Shown here piece by piece: positions 10,971 through 23,800 of a stretch of 64,000 bases of DNA; the first letter of the stretch is position 1, and each line of letters opens with the position of its first letter. The stretch is from Pachyseris speciosa (taxonomy: Eukaryota > Cnidaria > Anthozoa > Scleractinia > Pachyseridae). The stretch covers positions 97,501 through 161,500 of the forward strand of contig JAEMWC010001425.1 in the NCBI GenBank assembly GCA_016490735.1, in the 5' to 3' direction. The notes beneath the pieces are model-generated. The model searched no databases and was not told where the DNA came from. It saw only the letters and a program-made list of their open reading frames with translations. The position numbers and the translations under genes are program-made.

Positions 10971-12733
10971 CTGGGAGGGAACAGCGACATTGACGTGACT
11001 GGGGGGGAGGGAGGGCGACTACGTAGCTCAGTCTGCAAGAAGAGAGCTATATATTCAAAGTTACCTCTTCCATAGCCATCTTCTCAAGGAAGAATAAGTA
11101 ATATACGTATTTAGCCCGGCCTAAAAGTGGAGTTCCACATTATTTTAACTGGAATTTACACAAGTCTGCTTAATTCTATAAAAAATAGTATGGAAAGGTG
11201 ATGTACACCGGTCCTAAAAGAGCCGTCCGGACCAGCTAGAGCAACTTCGCATAGCTTGTCTTCAACCAATTTTGTCCAAAAAATGAGCGACAGTAAGGAA
11301 AACGAAGAGTTTTAAGATTCGTATGAGCTATTGTATAGGAAACGTTTACAGCAAAAAAACGTTATTAAGTCCAAATTACTTGCACATGAAAGAAAACATT
11401 GTAAGAAAACAAAGTGATGCAAATGTTTCTTGGAGGTGGAGAAGGTGACGAAATGAGACAATAAAGTAACAAACATATCTCGGAATAAGCTGGACATAAA
11501 TGACGTAACTGTCTGTCAAAAATACAACAAAGAATTACGAGCCAGATAGTTTAGATTAGTCAACACTCGGATCTCGGAGTTGTATAATAGTCCCATTTCA
11601 CACAAAATCGTTGCTAGACCTAGCAGATACGAAGCCCTAAAGTGCCTTGATATTTTTACTGTTACTTCCCATGTTCACCGAGGAAGCTTCTTCAATTATC
11701 AGCAGCAAAACATCATCCAGTTACACAGCGAATAGCGATTGCTTAACCACACGAGCTATTCCTTTTGATACTATAAACTTAGGAAACCCAGCCAACCCAT
11801 TTCGCTGTTATTAAAATACAAACGCTGATTCGCAGAGATTCAAACAAAAAACTCGAGAATTAATTTTCCAATGAAGCGCGAAGTGCGCCAAATTTTTTTT
11901 TTCTTCATTTTCTTGACAGCTTTTTTCCCCCGAGTTCGGGCTTTTACCTTCAATAAAGTTGTCAAATTAAGGGGCTTATAACACTCGCGAGTGTAACGAG
12001 CGGCTATCTCATCCATCTTTTCTATTTTAATATATCACTTGGTTTTTTTATTTAACGCAACCTCTCTCGCGTTTAGATGGCATTCCAACGAGAAATGCAA
12101 GTTTGCAACACAAATCAGTTGTTAAAATATAACCTTGTGAGGAAAGAAACAATTGCTTAATAAGTTCTTATTTCTCATAAACAGTTCTCCGTCAAGATAC
12201 TTTTTTACATACAGCTTTCACGTCAATCAGGATTTCTCGTCTTGCGAAGGCCTTTTCAGAAGATCCCGTTAACTGGTCCTTACCGTTTTACTGGAGGTAT
12301 TAATTTTGTATGAGAAAATTTAACCCTGTTATTAAGCTGAAAAAGCCAACAGCCGATCAACTGACAACGTCCTCAAATATGAACAATTTTTTGTGAACCT
12401 CGAATTTGAAGTAATATCGTTGGGAAACAGAAATGGTTTAGCGTTTTGATCAACTGTTGGATCAAAGACAAGTAAAAAGTGTGTAAAGAAGCTTCGATTT
12501 GACACTGCTAAAGACATTTGGTACCGATAACTGCGAGCATAGACAGCAAAATCAAAACGTGGACAATAATACTGAATAACTTCTGAAGACCTCTCTAAAA
12601 CCCGCGATGCTATTAGTGTTCCTGAGACTGTTGGGCAATGAGTTCCATAATGACACAGCACAATAATGAAACCTTCGCTGACCAGCGGTGGACTTGTATA
12701 CCTGTCCAAGCTTCCTCTACTGTGAACTAACAT
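10971..12733 (-). repeat. LINE remnant, copy 2 of the duplicated block
   Basis: Direct-orientation homologue of 1404-2877. The minus-strand frame 12332-12733 keeps CHYGTHCPTVSGTLIAS and RVLERSSEVIQYY, the same C-terminal LINE tail in a shifted reading frame. It joins the orphan upstream cassette at about 12695. Confidence 0.6.
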
Positions 12734-13640
12734 CTGCTATGTTGAAATCCTCAGGACTCTCCTCTTATAGCAAGAGCAGATAAAAGTCAGTCATCCAATA
12801 GCTATAGCCGGACAAAGAAGCCCCCACTAATATAAAATACAGTCAAGACAAAAGTCTTGGAAAACGTTCTCCACTTTATCTACGCAGTTCATATGCACGC
12901 AAGAGAAACGTTTTCGCATGAATCAAAATTTGGTTCCACCCAAGTCCCCTTAAATGATGAGCACGACTTTCCCAATTTTGTTTCTTGCTCTTCGACAGTG
13001 ATATGGAGTGGGGGTTCTGGTGGAGGTGCAAAATCCGTAGTTTAACCTCGGGTCTTCTTTTTGTGTTGTTACAGGTATGTACAGTGACGACAGCGGGTGT
13101 GTGCAATGCTATTACCATGTTTTCACAAGACTAAAACATATGCCATTCTCTGTCTGTCTGTCAGTGGCCGCATATCGCATTGTTCTTGTCAAAATGGAGA
13201 AAACGTTCTAGAAAAATATAGTAAGCAACGCATTACACAAATTTGGAGGAGCTTTGGATAAATTACTCAAAAATTACGATAATTTGCAGAGGGCGAATCG
13301 CTAGAAAAAAGTATCGTAATTAATGCTAACCTGAGGAAATGCTAAATGAAATTAATCGGAAAACGGAGTTTTCTTTTCTCTCGCTGTGTTTATTTGTAGA
13401 AAGTGTCATTAATATTAATCTTCACTAGTTTCATGAGGCAGCAGTTTTCTTCTGCGTATCAATAGAATTTATAGTATACTTTCTAAGATATCCGTTCGCC
13501 AACCTGGAATTATCTCTAAATCAAACAATTTCGTTGTTTCGGTGAAACAAACAATGTTTGCTCAACCGAATTAATCCGTTACTACGGACAGTCAAACAAA
13601 CTGGACTATAGCATTCAGGAGATAATCAGCTAACAAAGAG
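12695..13640 (+). promoter_or_regulatory. orphan upstream cassette without a gene
   Basis: Contains the distal words TGTCCAAGCTTC, AAAGTCTTGG..GTTCTCCACTTT, CATATGCCATTCTCTGTCTG and CGCTGTGTTTATTTGTAG that precede the family genes, but no signal-peptide exon follows before the L1-like fragment at 13830. It is a duplicated 5'-flank that lost its gene. Confidence 0.55.
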
Positions 13641-13829
13641 AGTGAGGCTATTTTGATATTCCGATTGGTGCCTGAGAAAATCCATTGTAAAGTTGGCTAA
13701 TCCTTTTTTTTTTCCGTGCGTGTCAGGAGCTTGCATGAACGCCACTGGAAAAATGTATTGAGTTTTTGTAAAAGGTTCACACACTTAACGTGGTAACGTT
13801 TGAAGAACATTTTCGCAAATTTCGTTGAA

Positions 13830-15115
13830 ATCCTATAAATCAAGATTAAGATGGATTCGTTCGACGGGAGGGAATACATGCAAAAATAAAACCCTGTTGT
13901 TGCAATGAAGTAGAAACTTTAAACCGCCAAGTTTTCTGAAGAAGTAATTGGGGATAAATTTCCAAACTGAGAAGGAACGGGAAAGCAGTCGAATCCAAGC
14001 GAGTCGCAGGGCTTTCACCATTAAATCAACATCAGTTATGAGTAAGCGGCCTTTGCTATACTCTTGATAAAGGCCACCTCTTTTGATTTTATCGTTTTTC
14101 TTGTTCCAAAGAAAATCAGAGCTTCTTTCTAGTTCCAATGTCCCTAGGGACACGAGAGTTCGAAACGAAGTAAGCAATCTTCGACAGTCCCAGATATTTT
14201 CTAATCAATTCCTTGCCAAAAAGAGTAAGGTTTCTTGAGCTCCACGTATCGAGGCTGCTTTGCAACTTTTGCACTTCAAGATTGAAATTCAAATTGTCAT
14301 TTTGATCGTAAGAAAAGTGAGTTCCTAGAATTTTAGCATGAGGGTCCCTCGGCCACGGCAACAGCAATGGCGTAGCTCTATTTTAACTCCATTTCCCAAG
14401 CCATAGAGCTTTAGTCTTTTTAACATTCAATTTCAAACCGAAGACGCTCCCAAAAATATTAATTGTATTAAGTGATCTTTCTGCAGAAACAACGTCCACA
14501 CAGAACAGATTTCAGTCGTCTGCAAACTGACTGATTTTAGCTTCGTTACCATATAAATCTATTCCTTTGGTTTGTTTATATTCCCGAATTTTGGTTGATA
14601 ATACTTCAGCAACTAATATGAACAGAGGTGACAAAGGGCAGCCTTGCCTGACACCTCTAGCTGGTTTGAACCAGTTTGTCGCATGATCGTTATTTAAAAC
14701 GATACTTTCGATGTTGGTGTAAAAGATTGTGATCCACCTTTTAATGATTTCTCCGAAGTTGAATAGACACAACGTATTTTGAATAAAAGACTATTCCAAG
14801 GTGTCAAACGCTTTTTGAAATCAAGAGACAATAAAATACCCGATTTTCTTCTGTCTTTGTGTATTTCAAGATGTTGTTAGTAAGCCTCAAGTTATAGCCT
14901 ATATTTCTACCTTTTATGAAGCCAGTTTGGTCCGGATGTACTAGTTCTGGTAAAACTGTTTCTTTACGTCTTGCTAAAGCTTTGGAACCGATATTATTAA
15001 GCAAGGTTATCGGTGTTCAATTTTGGAGATCCAAATGCTCTGCATTCTCTTTGGGAATCAATGTTATTACTCCTCGTCGTTTAGAGACAGACATTTCTCC
15101 CAGCTCGTAAACAGC
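13830..15115 (-). pseudogene. L1-like LINE reverse transcriptase fragment
   Basis: Successive minus-strand pieces give QTGFIKGRNIGYNLRLTNNI (15004 leftward), RGVRQGCPLSPLFILVAEVL with a FADD catalytic box (14772-14512), KILGTHFSYD..SSRNLTLFGKELI (14367-14116) and NDKIKRGGLYQEYSKG (14177-13833). This is the order palm, thumb and C-terminal region of an L1/Tx1-type RT. Frameshifts between pieces make it dead. It points toward lower coordinates. Confidence 0.8.
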
Positions 15116-15173
15116 ACTAAAACGTTCTAATAAATGCGGACCGACCAAGTCAAAGACGAACTTCTAGAAATCT

Positions 15174-16403
15174 GAGGGCCTCCCAGGGGTTTTAGGGAAC
15201 AAGGGAACATGGCCATTTACTTTTAGGGAACAAGGGATATTTTTAAATAACGTTCAGGGAACAAGGGAACTGTTGAAGTATATTCGGGAACAAGAGAACA
15301 TTAGGGCCGTTTATACGAGAGAAAATAAGCCGCGGCTTACTCTGGCCACGGCTTACATAAGACGCGAACACTCGGTATAAATGGTACGAAATCTACGTTC
15401 ACGGCTTTCTCAAGCTGCGGCTTATCCTGGCCTAGGAGTTTTTACTCGTATAAATGGTTCCTTTCGCGTCTTCTGTAAGCCGCGGCCAGAGTAAGCCGCG
15501 GCTTATTTTCTCTCGTATAAACAGCCCTATTGACTTTCGACTTTCTAACTTTTGGAGAGATTTCTTTTAACTGTTTATGAAGAAATTTCCGACATTTCCC
15601 ACATTTTCGACGACTGAATTCTCTATCGGGCCTGGCAACCAATCTTCACAGATGAACTGGTGACGACTGGGGACGAGTTTGGAACGCGTGGCAACTTGGG
15701 AGAATTTCGTCGGGCCTACCGCCATTTTTATGTTAATATACTCGTTGGTGTTCCATGTCTAGAAACGTTGACCATTTATGAAAAAATGGCAACGGAAACA
15801 GAAGGAATTCAAGCTCAGTCTGCGCATGTATCAGACACAACGGTAATTGTACCGGTTACCGGTGCTGTTTATCACAATGGGAATGAAAAGCCCACAGAGA
15901 GATGGTGTTTTGAATTTGTATGAGGACAGTTTCAGATAAAGATTTCACTTCAGTTTTAAGCCGTTTGCAGAAGGGATTTGGCACTAAGGAGAAATGTGCA
16001 ATGCTGAACATCGTCAAGTTCAAAATTCAGCTGTCTTCAAAAGACTTTCGGCCAAAATTACCTGAGTGGCCTGAAGGACGAATTTTTCAAATTGACACGC
16101 AAGAACAATAGGAGACTGCTTTACCACAGATTATTAGTATATATAGATCATCTCTACTATGACTAGCGAGGTAAAACTTGTGAAAATAACTGACCACCAA
16201 AAACTGAAATATGATAGGAATTGTGGGGAACGTTGAAGAATATTTCTGGGGATCAAGGGAACATGCAACAGAATTTCTGGGAACAGAGGAACTTGACGAG
16301 AATGAATTTCAGGGAACATCTTAACTTATTTTTGGGGAACAAGGGAGAAACTCCAATTATTTCTAGGGAACAAGGGAACATGCATCTTCCCTGGGAGGCC
16401 CTC
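15174..16403. mobile_element. TIR element with GGGAACAAGGGAACA subterminal repeats
   Basis: GAGGGCCTCCCAGGG at 15174-15188 is the exact reverse complement of 16389-16403. Both subterminal regions (15195-15300 and 16225-16385) carry many degenerate copies of GGGAACAAGGGAACA, a typical arrangement for transposase binding sites. The interior (15660-16111) has two short + frames without a recognised domain. A MITE is nested at 15303-15528. Confidence 0.65.
15303..15528. mobile_element. nested 226-bp MITE, 3-bp ATT duplication
   Basis: Long inverted repeats begin AGGGCCGTTTATACGAGAG at 15303 and end as its near reverse complement at 15528; both arms contain AAGCCGCGGCTTAC. The element is flanked by ATT at 15300-15302 and 15529-15531. 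Confidence 0.7.
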
Positions 16404-16494
16404 AATTCTATGGTGAAACCATCTTCGCCGGGAGATTTCATCGATTGAAATAATTCTAATGCTTATAGGTCCTTCTAGGCTGCTTCGTTCGTTT

Positions 16495-17540
16495 TCAGAG
16501 AGCTGTGAAAATTTTTAATGGACAAGTATTTTCTAAACTCGACGCATTAGCTAACCAAGCTAGGAGCCTAATAGATTCCGGGTTCTCGAGCATAAAAAAA
16601 GTATGTATGTAAATGTATGTAGCTTGTGTGCGCTTCAAATAATATGGGGGCGCACGCACTGGACACAGTTTATTTTCAGGCTCCTCCTGACTTGAAATGA
16701 GTGTGCGTAGAGATTTTATCACCACGGGAAGATTTGAATCCAGCCTCTGACCCTGGGAATTAGAAGCCGGGATCGTGAAGATTGTCACATCCGCCTTGTG
16801 CTGACCGAATCCCAGGGACCCCGGCAGGTCAGGCTGCTGTGGAGTTGGCTCAAGCGAAAGGGCATGCACTTGAGCACGTGGGAAACACTGGGCAACGACT
16901 GAGTGTCCCCCTGGTTTCGTAGGTAGGCAACTGCTGAGCTGCTCTCTGAGTGTAACATTACCACCTTGCTTCTAATCGGAGAAAAGAAGTGGAGGACTGC
17001 TTTCTGATTGGCCAGCAACTCCAACTCGTTTATGAGCCGGATTGTTCCAGTAGCGAGCCACAGACCTGCTGTTCACTGACTGACTGCCACATTACGCCAG
17101 CCAACCGCTGCTGGAGGCATCGATGTACACTACTAACTGGGAAGCCGGAGACTGGTTGAGCCTCCCATGAAGAACATTGGCCGGCTCGGCCCATCGTTTC
17201 AGAAATGGGTCGAAAAGGTGATACAACGTAATCCCGTCTGTCAATTGACCCCGGCTGGGGCGCATACAAGCCAACAGGTACAGCTGAAGGAGCCGTTATC
17301 TGAGACCCCTAGGGGTACCAGATGTGATATTGACAACTGCGAGAGAACGTCCCCAACTTTTCCAGGAGGACTCAACGAGCATGACTGGCTGCCTCTCTGA
17401 AACGGGCCGCTGGCGGGAACAATATCCTCATATTGATTCGACAATATTTGCTGATAAAGACAAAATCTTGAGTTGGTATCTAACCCAGGCGAGCAGTAAA
17501 GGGAAGAAGGATCTGAGTTTGAGTCCTGCTTGTTTCTGAG
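16495..17540 (-). pseudogene. DIRS-like retroelement RT/RNase H fragment
   Basis: Minus-strand frames read PANVLHGRL..VVYIDASSSGW (around 17250-17092) and MELLANQKAVLHFF..SSSAVAYLRNQGDT (17024-16785). The order of an IDASxxGW motif, then ELLANxxAV, then AVAYLRxQG is that of the RNase H region of DIRS-type tyrosine-recombinase retroelements. Frames are broken, and no recombinase domain was recognised. Confidence 0.65.
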
Positions 17541-17891
17541 GAGCCAGTCGTCTAGACAATGGTGAATCTGTAAGTCCAGAATGACGATGATGATATATTT
17601 ATAGAACTAAGTGGAAGTAATAAGCAAAGGACCGCCAACGATAATGCTGTAAAACGTAGGATCTACAAGAGATCTAATCAGCCAGAACATAAATCGAATA
17701 TACACCTAACAAGCAAGGCTGATACTACGTGAAAAAAGTTGACTTTGCGATACACGAACACGACCGAGACTCGATAAAGTAGGGCTGCAACCATGGACAG
17801 CTGTTTCGTCCTTATTGGGACTCGTCGGCATGGTGTAGTAGATTTAAAAGACGCCAGCTTCAATGCGAGCGCCAATAAATTGCACAATGAA

Positions 17892-18207
17892 CCCGTTCAC
17901 GATATCAAGTTCGGTACCTTGGACTCTCTTGCCTTTGACTCTCTTGGCGGTCCTTTGCTTATTACTTTCACTTAACTGTATTTTTTGCCGGACCGTAGGT
18001 CTTTACAGATCCGATATGCTGTGTATTTTTTAGCATGGTTTTGTCCATGCGTTTTAATGTTAAGATTGGTATTGGCCAATCTACATTTTTCTTTGCGAGA
18101 CGCCATCGTAACACTTGGATTCCTTGCTATTCGGACTACGTGGTGTGGCAACGCGTGGATCGGATGGCAAGAGAGTCCAAGGTACGGAACTTGATATCGT
18201 GAACGGG
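17892..18207. mobile_element. 316-bp element with 42-bp inverted repeats
   Basis: The arms 17892-17933 and 18166-18207 are reverse complements with a single mismatch, separated by 232 bp. No transposase is present. Flanking duplications were not resolved. Confidence 0.65.
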
Positions 18208-18329
18208 TTTTACTTCGGTGTAAAACCTGGCGAGGTTTTTTTTGTTTTATGAGGTATTGTTTTTTTGTTTTGAGGTCTTTAAATGGCTCCATTTGGCTGG
18301 GTTGCATTTCTTTTTTAAATTGTTGTTCA

Positions 18330-19560
18330 AAGTACAGTAGGCGACCCAGGGTGTTTCTTTTTCCTGCACAGTTTAATTAAGTCTTTCGTAATCCATGGAG
18401 CGATGTTCTTCCTTTTGCGACAGTACTTGGGTATACTTTCGTTAACCGCGGCGCGATAGAGGTCTTTCCATGCTTCCCAGTTAGCATTTATATCATGTTC
18501 TAGAGTATAGTACCAGGGTTAATTTCTGAACAGAGATCTCAGATGATTCCAGTCCGCTTTATTAAATGCGTAGTTTTCGTTCTTTGCAATCCGTTGTTGA
18601 TAAGGGCAAGTGTTCACTGTAAATTATTGAATTATTAATTATGGTTAGAGAACGGTTCGCCAACTTCCAAGTTATTTATCAAGTCGATGTTTGTCGTCAG
18701 TACTAGGTCAAATATATTATTTTCGAAAACTGGGTCGTCAACCAGTTAATACAAGAAATTGTCTTGAATTATATCGGTTAGAAGATTGTGATGCCCAGAT
18801 GCTTTTGTAGGATGATTCGTCGACCAATCAAACTCACTTAGGTTAAAGCCGCCAGTAATAATAAGATATGTGGTTGTTACAGTAGAAGAAAGACATGTCC
18901 GAAGGTCTTCCAAAGGCTTTAGGTCGCTATTAGGTGGTCTGTAGAATGTCCCAATCGTTAATTTCTTGTTGCCATTCGTAATTATATCAACAAAGAGTAA
19001 CTCAGAAGGCAAATCTTGATATTCTCGTATTGAGGCGATCATGCCATGTCTAGCTCCGTTACCGGCACGGTCTTTCCGATGAACAGTATAATCGTTACCA
19101 AGAACTTCGGTTCGGCGTCTGAAATCGAGCAGTCTAAATGGGTTTCAGCTAGAACTACGATATCCGCATCACTTTTAGCCAGTTCCAGTTGTAGTTTAGC
19201 AACTTTGTTGACGCGATGCTCCTCGCGTTTATGTAAAATACCTTCAACTTCGAAGTGCGAAGCTGTCTTCGGGGTCGCGTCGAGGCATTAGACGAGCCGT
19301 GTTCGGGATCGAAACCAGGATTTTTTTCTACACCACCACTGCATAGGATCCTGTAAACAGCTGGAATAAACGCACAGGTTGAATTTGAGTTGTACTTTAT
19401 ACGCCTCGAGAGAAACTTTGTAGGCTGGAAGACCTGGAACCTTTCGCGATTTAGAAGGCTACCACGTGGAACGATAGCGAACAAATGTACACCGTCATCT
19501 TCATTCCTTCTGCAAAAGATATACATACTCGTAACCAAAATATAATTTTATCTGGTAGTG
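18330..19560 (-). pseudogene. CR1/L2-like LINE: endonuclease and linker fragment
   Basis: Read toward lower coordinates: an N-terminal piece with CSGGVEKNPGFDPEH and KLKVFYINARSIAS (19538-19155), an endonuclease piece with LTIGTFYRPPNSD and FNLSEFDW (19042-18746), then AWKDLYRAAVNESIPKYCRK and ITKDLIKLCRKKK (about 18480-18340). This is the start of a CR1/L2-type ORF up to the linker before the RT, which is missing. GGVEKNPGF resembles a decayed 2A-type oligopeptide, known from the N-termini of some APE-type LINEs. Confidence 0.75.
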
Positions 19561-19949
19561 CACAATGGTAATAACGATCGGGGAAGCCATTGTGTGAAGT
19601 CAAATTACACAGAGAGGCACAGAGTATCGCACGAAGAGCAGAGGTCGCGAGCGCATAACCAACCGCCATGATGGATATTTCATAAGGGATAGGACTAGCC
19701 CGTGGTTGGCTTCAATCTGAGATTCCATCTCAGAAATGAGGTCAACCTGCAGAGATGGTGTGTGAGCCATGGATGATCCGTCCAACTCGAATGACAAATG
19801 AACGGCCCCTGCAGGGGACGGCTCGCTGCCTTTCCCTGAAGCAGACATGCTAATGAAGGAAATGATTTCGAGTTTACTCATTATACAAATTTTCTACCGC
19901 CAATTGCTACATTGATTATTCTTCTAACCAAAGAGCGAAATTACAGGCA
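19560..19949. other. no gene recognised
   Basis: Possible 5' part of the LINE to its left; a 93-codon minus frame (19600-19881) has no recognised motif. Confidence 0.3.
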
Positions 19950-20680
19950 TCTTCAGTGACAGCATATGTCCAATGCAATTGCCATGTTTTTAAAAAAGAA
20001 AAACATATCCTATTCTGTCCATTCTCTGTCTGACTTTCAGTGGCCACCCATAATTTTTTTTCTCAAAATGCCGTTCTAGAAACGTCTAGTAAGCAACTCA
20101 TTACACAAATTTCGAGGGGTTTTGGATAAATTATTAAAATCTATATTAATTTGCAGTGGGCGAATCGCTATTATCTTTAATTAATGTTAGCCTGAGGAAA
20201 TACTAAAAGAAATTCATTGGAAAATGGAGAAGTTTCGTCAGTTTTCTCACGCTATGTTTATTTGTAGAAATACGTCGAAATACGTCGTCTCCATTTAAAA
20301 TATTAATCTTAACTACTTTCAAACGAAGGCATCAGTTTTCTTCTGCGTATCAATAGAATTTATAACAGACTTTCTGAGAGATTCGTTCGCCAATCTGTTA
20401 AGTTCTTTCGAAACGGAAACATTTTGTTATTGCCTCTAGCGGTTTGGAACGCGGCCCAAATTTTCAACAAAAATAGAAAAACAACAAAAGTTCTCTTCCT
20501 TTCCTTCACTTTCTTGTGGTTTGTTAAATCATAAAACGTTTTTCCAACCAATATAATACAATTTACTTGAATACAGAGATAACGAATGCGCATATAAGAC
20601 TCGACGACGTTTTAAATATTTGTGTTATTCCTGTCGGGTAAATGGTAATTAACAGCGTTGGTGCTTGATTACCCATCATT
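19950..20680 (+). promoter_or_regulatory. upstream cassette of gene C
   Basis: Carries the cassette words in order: CATTCTCTGTCTG near 20020, CGCTATGTTTATTTGTAG at about 20250, AAGGCATCAGTTTTCTTCTG at about 20325, and the ATAGAAA region at about 20470. Undisturbed by large insertions, so it is the best reference copy of the flank in the window. Confidence 0.55.
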
Positions 20681-20682
20681 TT

Positions 20683-20765
20683 AGGGATGAACGCAGCTGG
20701 GCTAGGAAATCTTCATTGGCTTAAGCTGACAGTATAGTTTAATTGCACAGTATGGTTTATAATAC
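20683..20765 (+). promoter_or_regulatory. conserved proximal promoter block, gene C
   Basis: GGGATGAACGCAGCTGGGC, ATTGG at 20715-20719 (159 bp before the ATG) and AGTTTAATTGCACAGTATGG match the blocks at A, B, D and E. Confidence 0.6.
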
Positions 20766-20873
20766 CAGTTAATACTTTTTAAGCAACGTATGCATATGCT
20801 GCATAAACATCGGCCACAAAGCAATTGTTTACCAAGTTCTTTATTAGATAAACAAGCAATGTGCCAGTTCCCG

Positions 20874-23800
20874 ATGAATACCACACTCGTTGTTTTCGTC
20901 TTGCTGTTTTCTCTCATACCAGCCGCCAGTTGTTGTGAGGATCCAGGTCAGTTTCAATTTATGCTAGTTATTTTACGAATCCTGATTCCTGATTCCGAGG
21001 TATCTGCAATACTTTTCTATTCTGATAGAAGTTGACATCATCTTGTAATAATTTAGCTGGATTAAAAGGCGAAAGAAGTTTTTCAATTAAGAGCGACTGC
21101 GTGTCTCTTAGGCAATGCTATACGTGTCCCTAAGGGTATCCTTTAGCCTCATTGGCCTGATTAGAAACCTAAACGTATTCTCTTATGATTTTCAAATTAG
21201 TACTTTCTATGCATGAGCTAAGGAACATAACCAAAATGGTCTAATCGAAAACACGACAACGCCGCTTCGAATAGCTTATGAGAGGCGTCAGTAGCTTAGT
21301 TTTAACTACGGGGAAAGTATTGACTAGTAGCCATCGATCAAAGGAAGCAACGACGGACGAAACCTGGCATTAAAAGGAAGGTATACTTTATAAAGAGAGT
21401 GATAATTATTAGTATCAAAGTCATGATGTTGTGCACTAGGAGTGAACTTTGTTCTACAAAGCGAAATTACTGCGAAGAACATTTATTAGTATTGGAAGGG
21501 AGCGGCACCCATTTCTTTTCGAATGTGCACCTGTCTCATATTCTAGTCTCCAAGCAACACGAACACTTCTTTACTTTCAGACGAATGTCGCAATTTGCTG
21601 TTTCGCCCCGCTAAAGCATTCAGAGGAACACGTCTGAAAAATCATGTGATAAGCGTCACTGACGTCTTCATGGAAGATTTTTGCATGACGCTCTGCTACG
21701 TGGAACCCAACTGTGTAAGTTACAATTTCAAAACTGCAGCAGGTGAAAATGGAAAGCACGAATGTGAGCTCAACAATTCTACTCATGAAGGACATGAGAC
21801 TGACCTGAAGAAAGATTCAAACTATAAATTTCATGGAGCTGAGGTGAGAAGTATTCTTATGAAACTGAAAACTAGTGAACGGGTTCCTTGGTGGGGTATA
21901 GGACCTGCGAGTCCAGAGAGGCGTCACCGAATTTTTTCTCTTGTAGCGCGCAATACTGTATAAAGGGGGAGTCTGTCGACGGGCGACACATTACAAATAA
22001 ATCATTGAAATATAGCAAGTTTGCCGAAGTCTTTTTCTGTTTCAGAGCGCATGTGTTAGCGGCCCGTGCAAGAATAACGGAACCTGTCAAGCCGGTTTTA
22101 CGGACCGGGGATATCGTTGTTTGTGTTCTGCAAGGTTCAGAGGACATAACTGCCAAACTAGTGGTAAGCTGTAACGTTTGTTGAGAAAATTTGGTGAGGA
22201 AGTTTGAAAGCTTGTTGGAAATTAATTAAAGTTTATTCCGAAAGTTTGATAGTGGTGAAGGGGTTGCACCCAAGGAATTTCAAATTATAATATTTCGTAA
22301 CTACTTGAAAATAAAATTACATCAGATATTCAAGAAAATGATGAAACGTTTAACTTTTGAGGATGACGTGTTTTAGACACTTCAACATCTATCATCAGTA
22401 CACAAAGGTTACACAATTGCGCATCTTCACGACTTCTTCCATTTTCCATTGTAATAGTACCCTTTTCTGGAGTTCTAGAATCTTGGGATTCCTTTCGAAA
22501 CATCTGCAACTGATGAAAAGTGAATATGTGAATGATCATCGCAGTTATGAACACTTCTTAAGCAGTAGTGAAAATAAAGCATGAAGAAAAATTCAGGCTT
22601 GTACGGGTTTGAACCCAAGACCTCTGCGATACCGGTGCAGCGCTCTACCAACTGAGCTGTTGGTTCGATTTTCGGCCATCATTCAGTAGTTTTTAGTAAT
22701 GTTTGCAACGCATAGTGTCTCATGACGGCCGACAGGGGATTAATATTGGTTAATTCTGGTGAGTCGCTTTAGCTTGCTGTTTTAAATCAGATGGAATGGC
22801 AGGAATCAACTGGAAGTAGTGTAGATAATATATCTTGATCTTGAATTTACTTTGGAATTCGTCGACTGTCAAGAAGTTTCCATGGGGTTCAAGATATCTT
22901 GAATAAAACAAATTCCACGTGCAAACCACGATTTCCAAAATAAAGAATGGTTTTCAATAGTTATTGCTTGATTATGCCAAAGTATGCATTCACCAAAAGG
23001 GAAGATGTTGGTTTTGCTCATGGACGTATTGTAAAAGTTCCCTGTGAAAGATAGATTAACGCTTATCGATAAGATCCGCATTATTGTTACATCTACAAAC
23101 GGTTAGACTTTCTAGTCTTCTTCTTCTATTATTGGAAGGATAAACCTCCGTAATCTGAAAGATAGTAATTTGGAATTGCCTTACAGGTACCTTCCGTATC
23201 ACTCAGTAACCTGCTGATCCAAGTGCGGGGTAGAGACTTAATCATGGTTGAAAACATGTACAAATTTCACTCCCCTTTTTACAAAGGGTTGATGCATGAC
23301 TTGCCTTTTCAGTGATCTTATCTTTCTTATTTTTCTACAAAAAAGAAACTAGCTGTGCTTGAACAGTTCCGAACTGTCTGGTGATGGTCACACTGCCAGG
23401 AACTGGAAGCATCCATATAGACGCTACGTATACTAAACACCAAGAGGTTTAGCTAACAGTGCTTTTCAGTAAAGTGTAAGGTCTCTTGATAGCCATAAAT
23501 TTTATTTCTTTTTCATTTTTCGGACTCTGGTGAGGAAGTTAGCTCCCAATTTTTTTTCGATGTTGTAAGATGAAAACGTTCCCAAGACTTTAATTGAGTC
23601 TGCTGAACTCTTGAATTCCAATATCTTGGATTTTTTATTTTTCTCTGACCCCAACCACATCGCTTTGGTTTTTCCTTGTTTAGTAACAGTCCTGAGAGGC
23701 TGCCGAACGTTTCATGCATAAGGAGACTAGATTTCAAGAATTGCTTGCTGTAACCTAAGATAGCTGTGCCATCCGAAAATTGTGAAATGTTAGCTCCCTG

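Noticed and set aside
15660..16111. Two + frames as a host gene
   Set aside because: They lie inside a TIR element, have no recognised domain and no exon structure; most likely element-internal or non-coding.
21577..21795. Conserved minus-strand frames opposite every PAN exon (also 6957, 8431, 35042, 59033)
   Set aside because: They are the antisense of the conserved PAN exon; conservation is explained by the coding strand and they lack a signal or domain.
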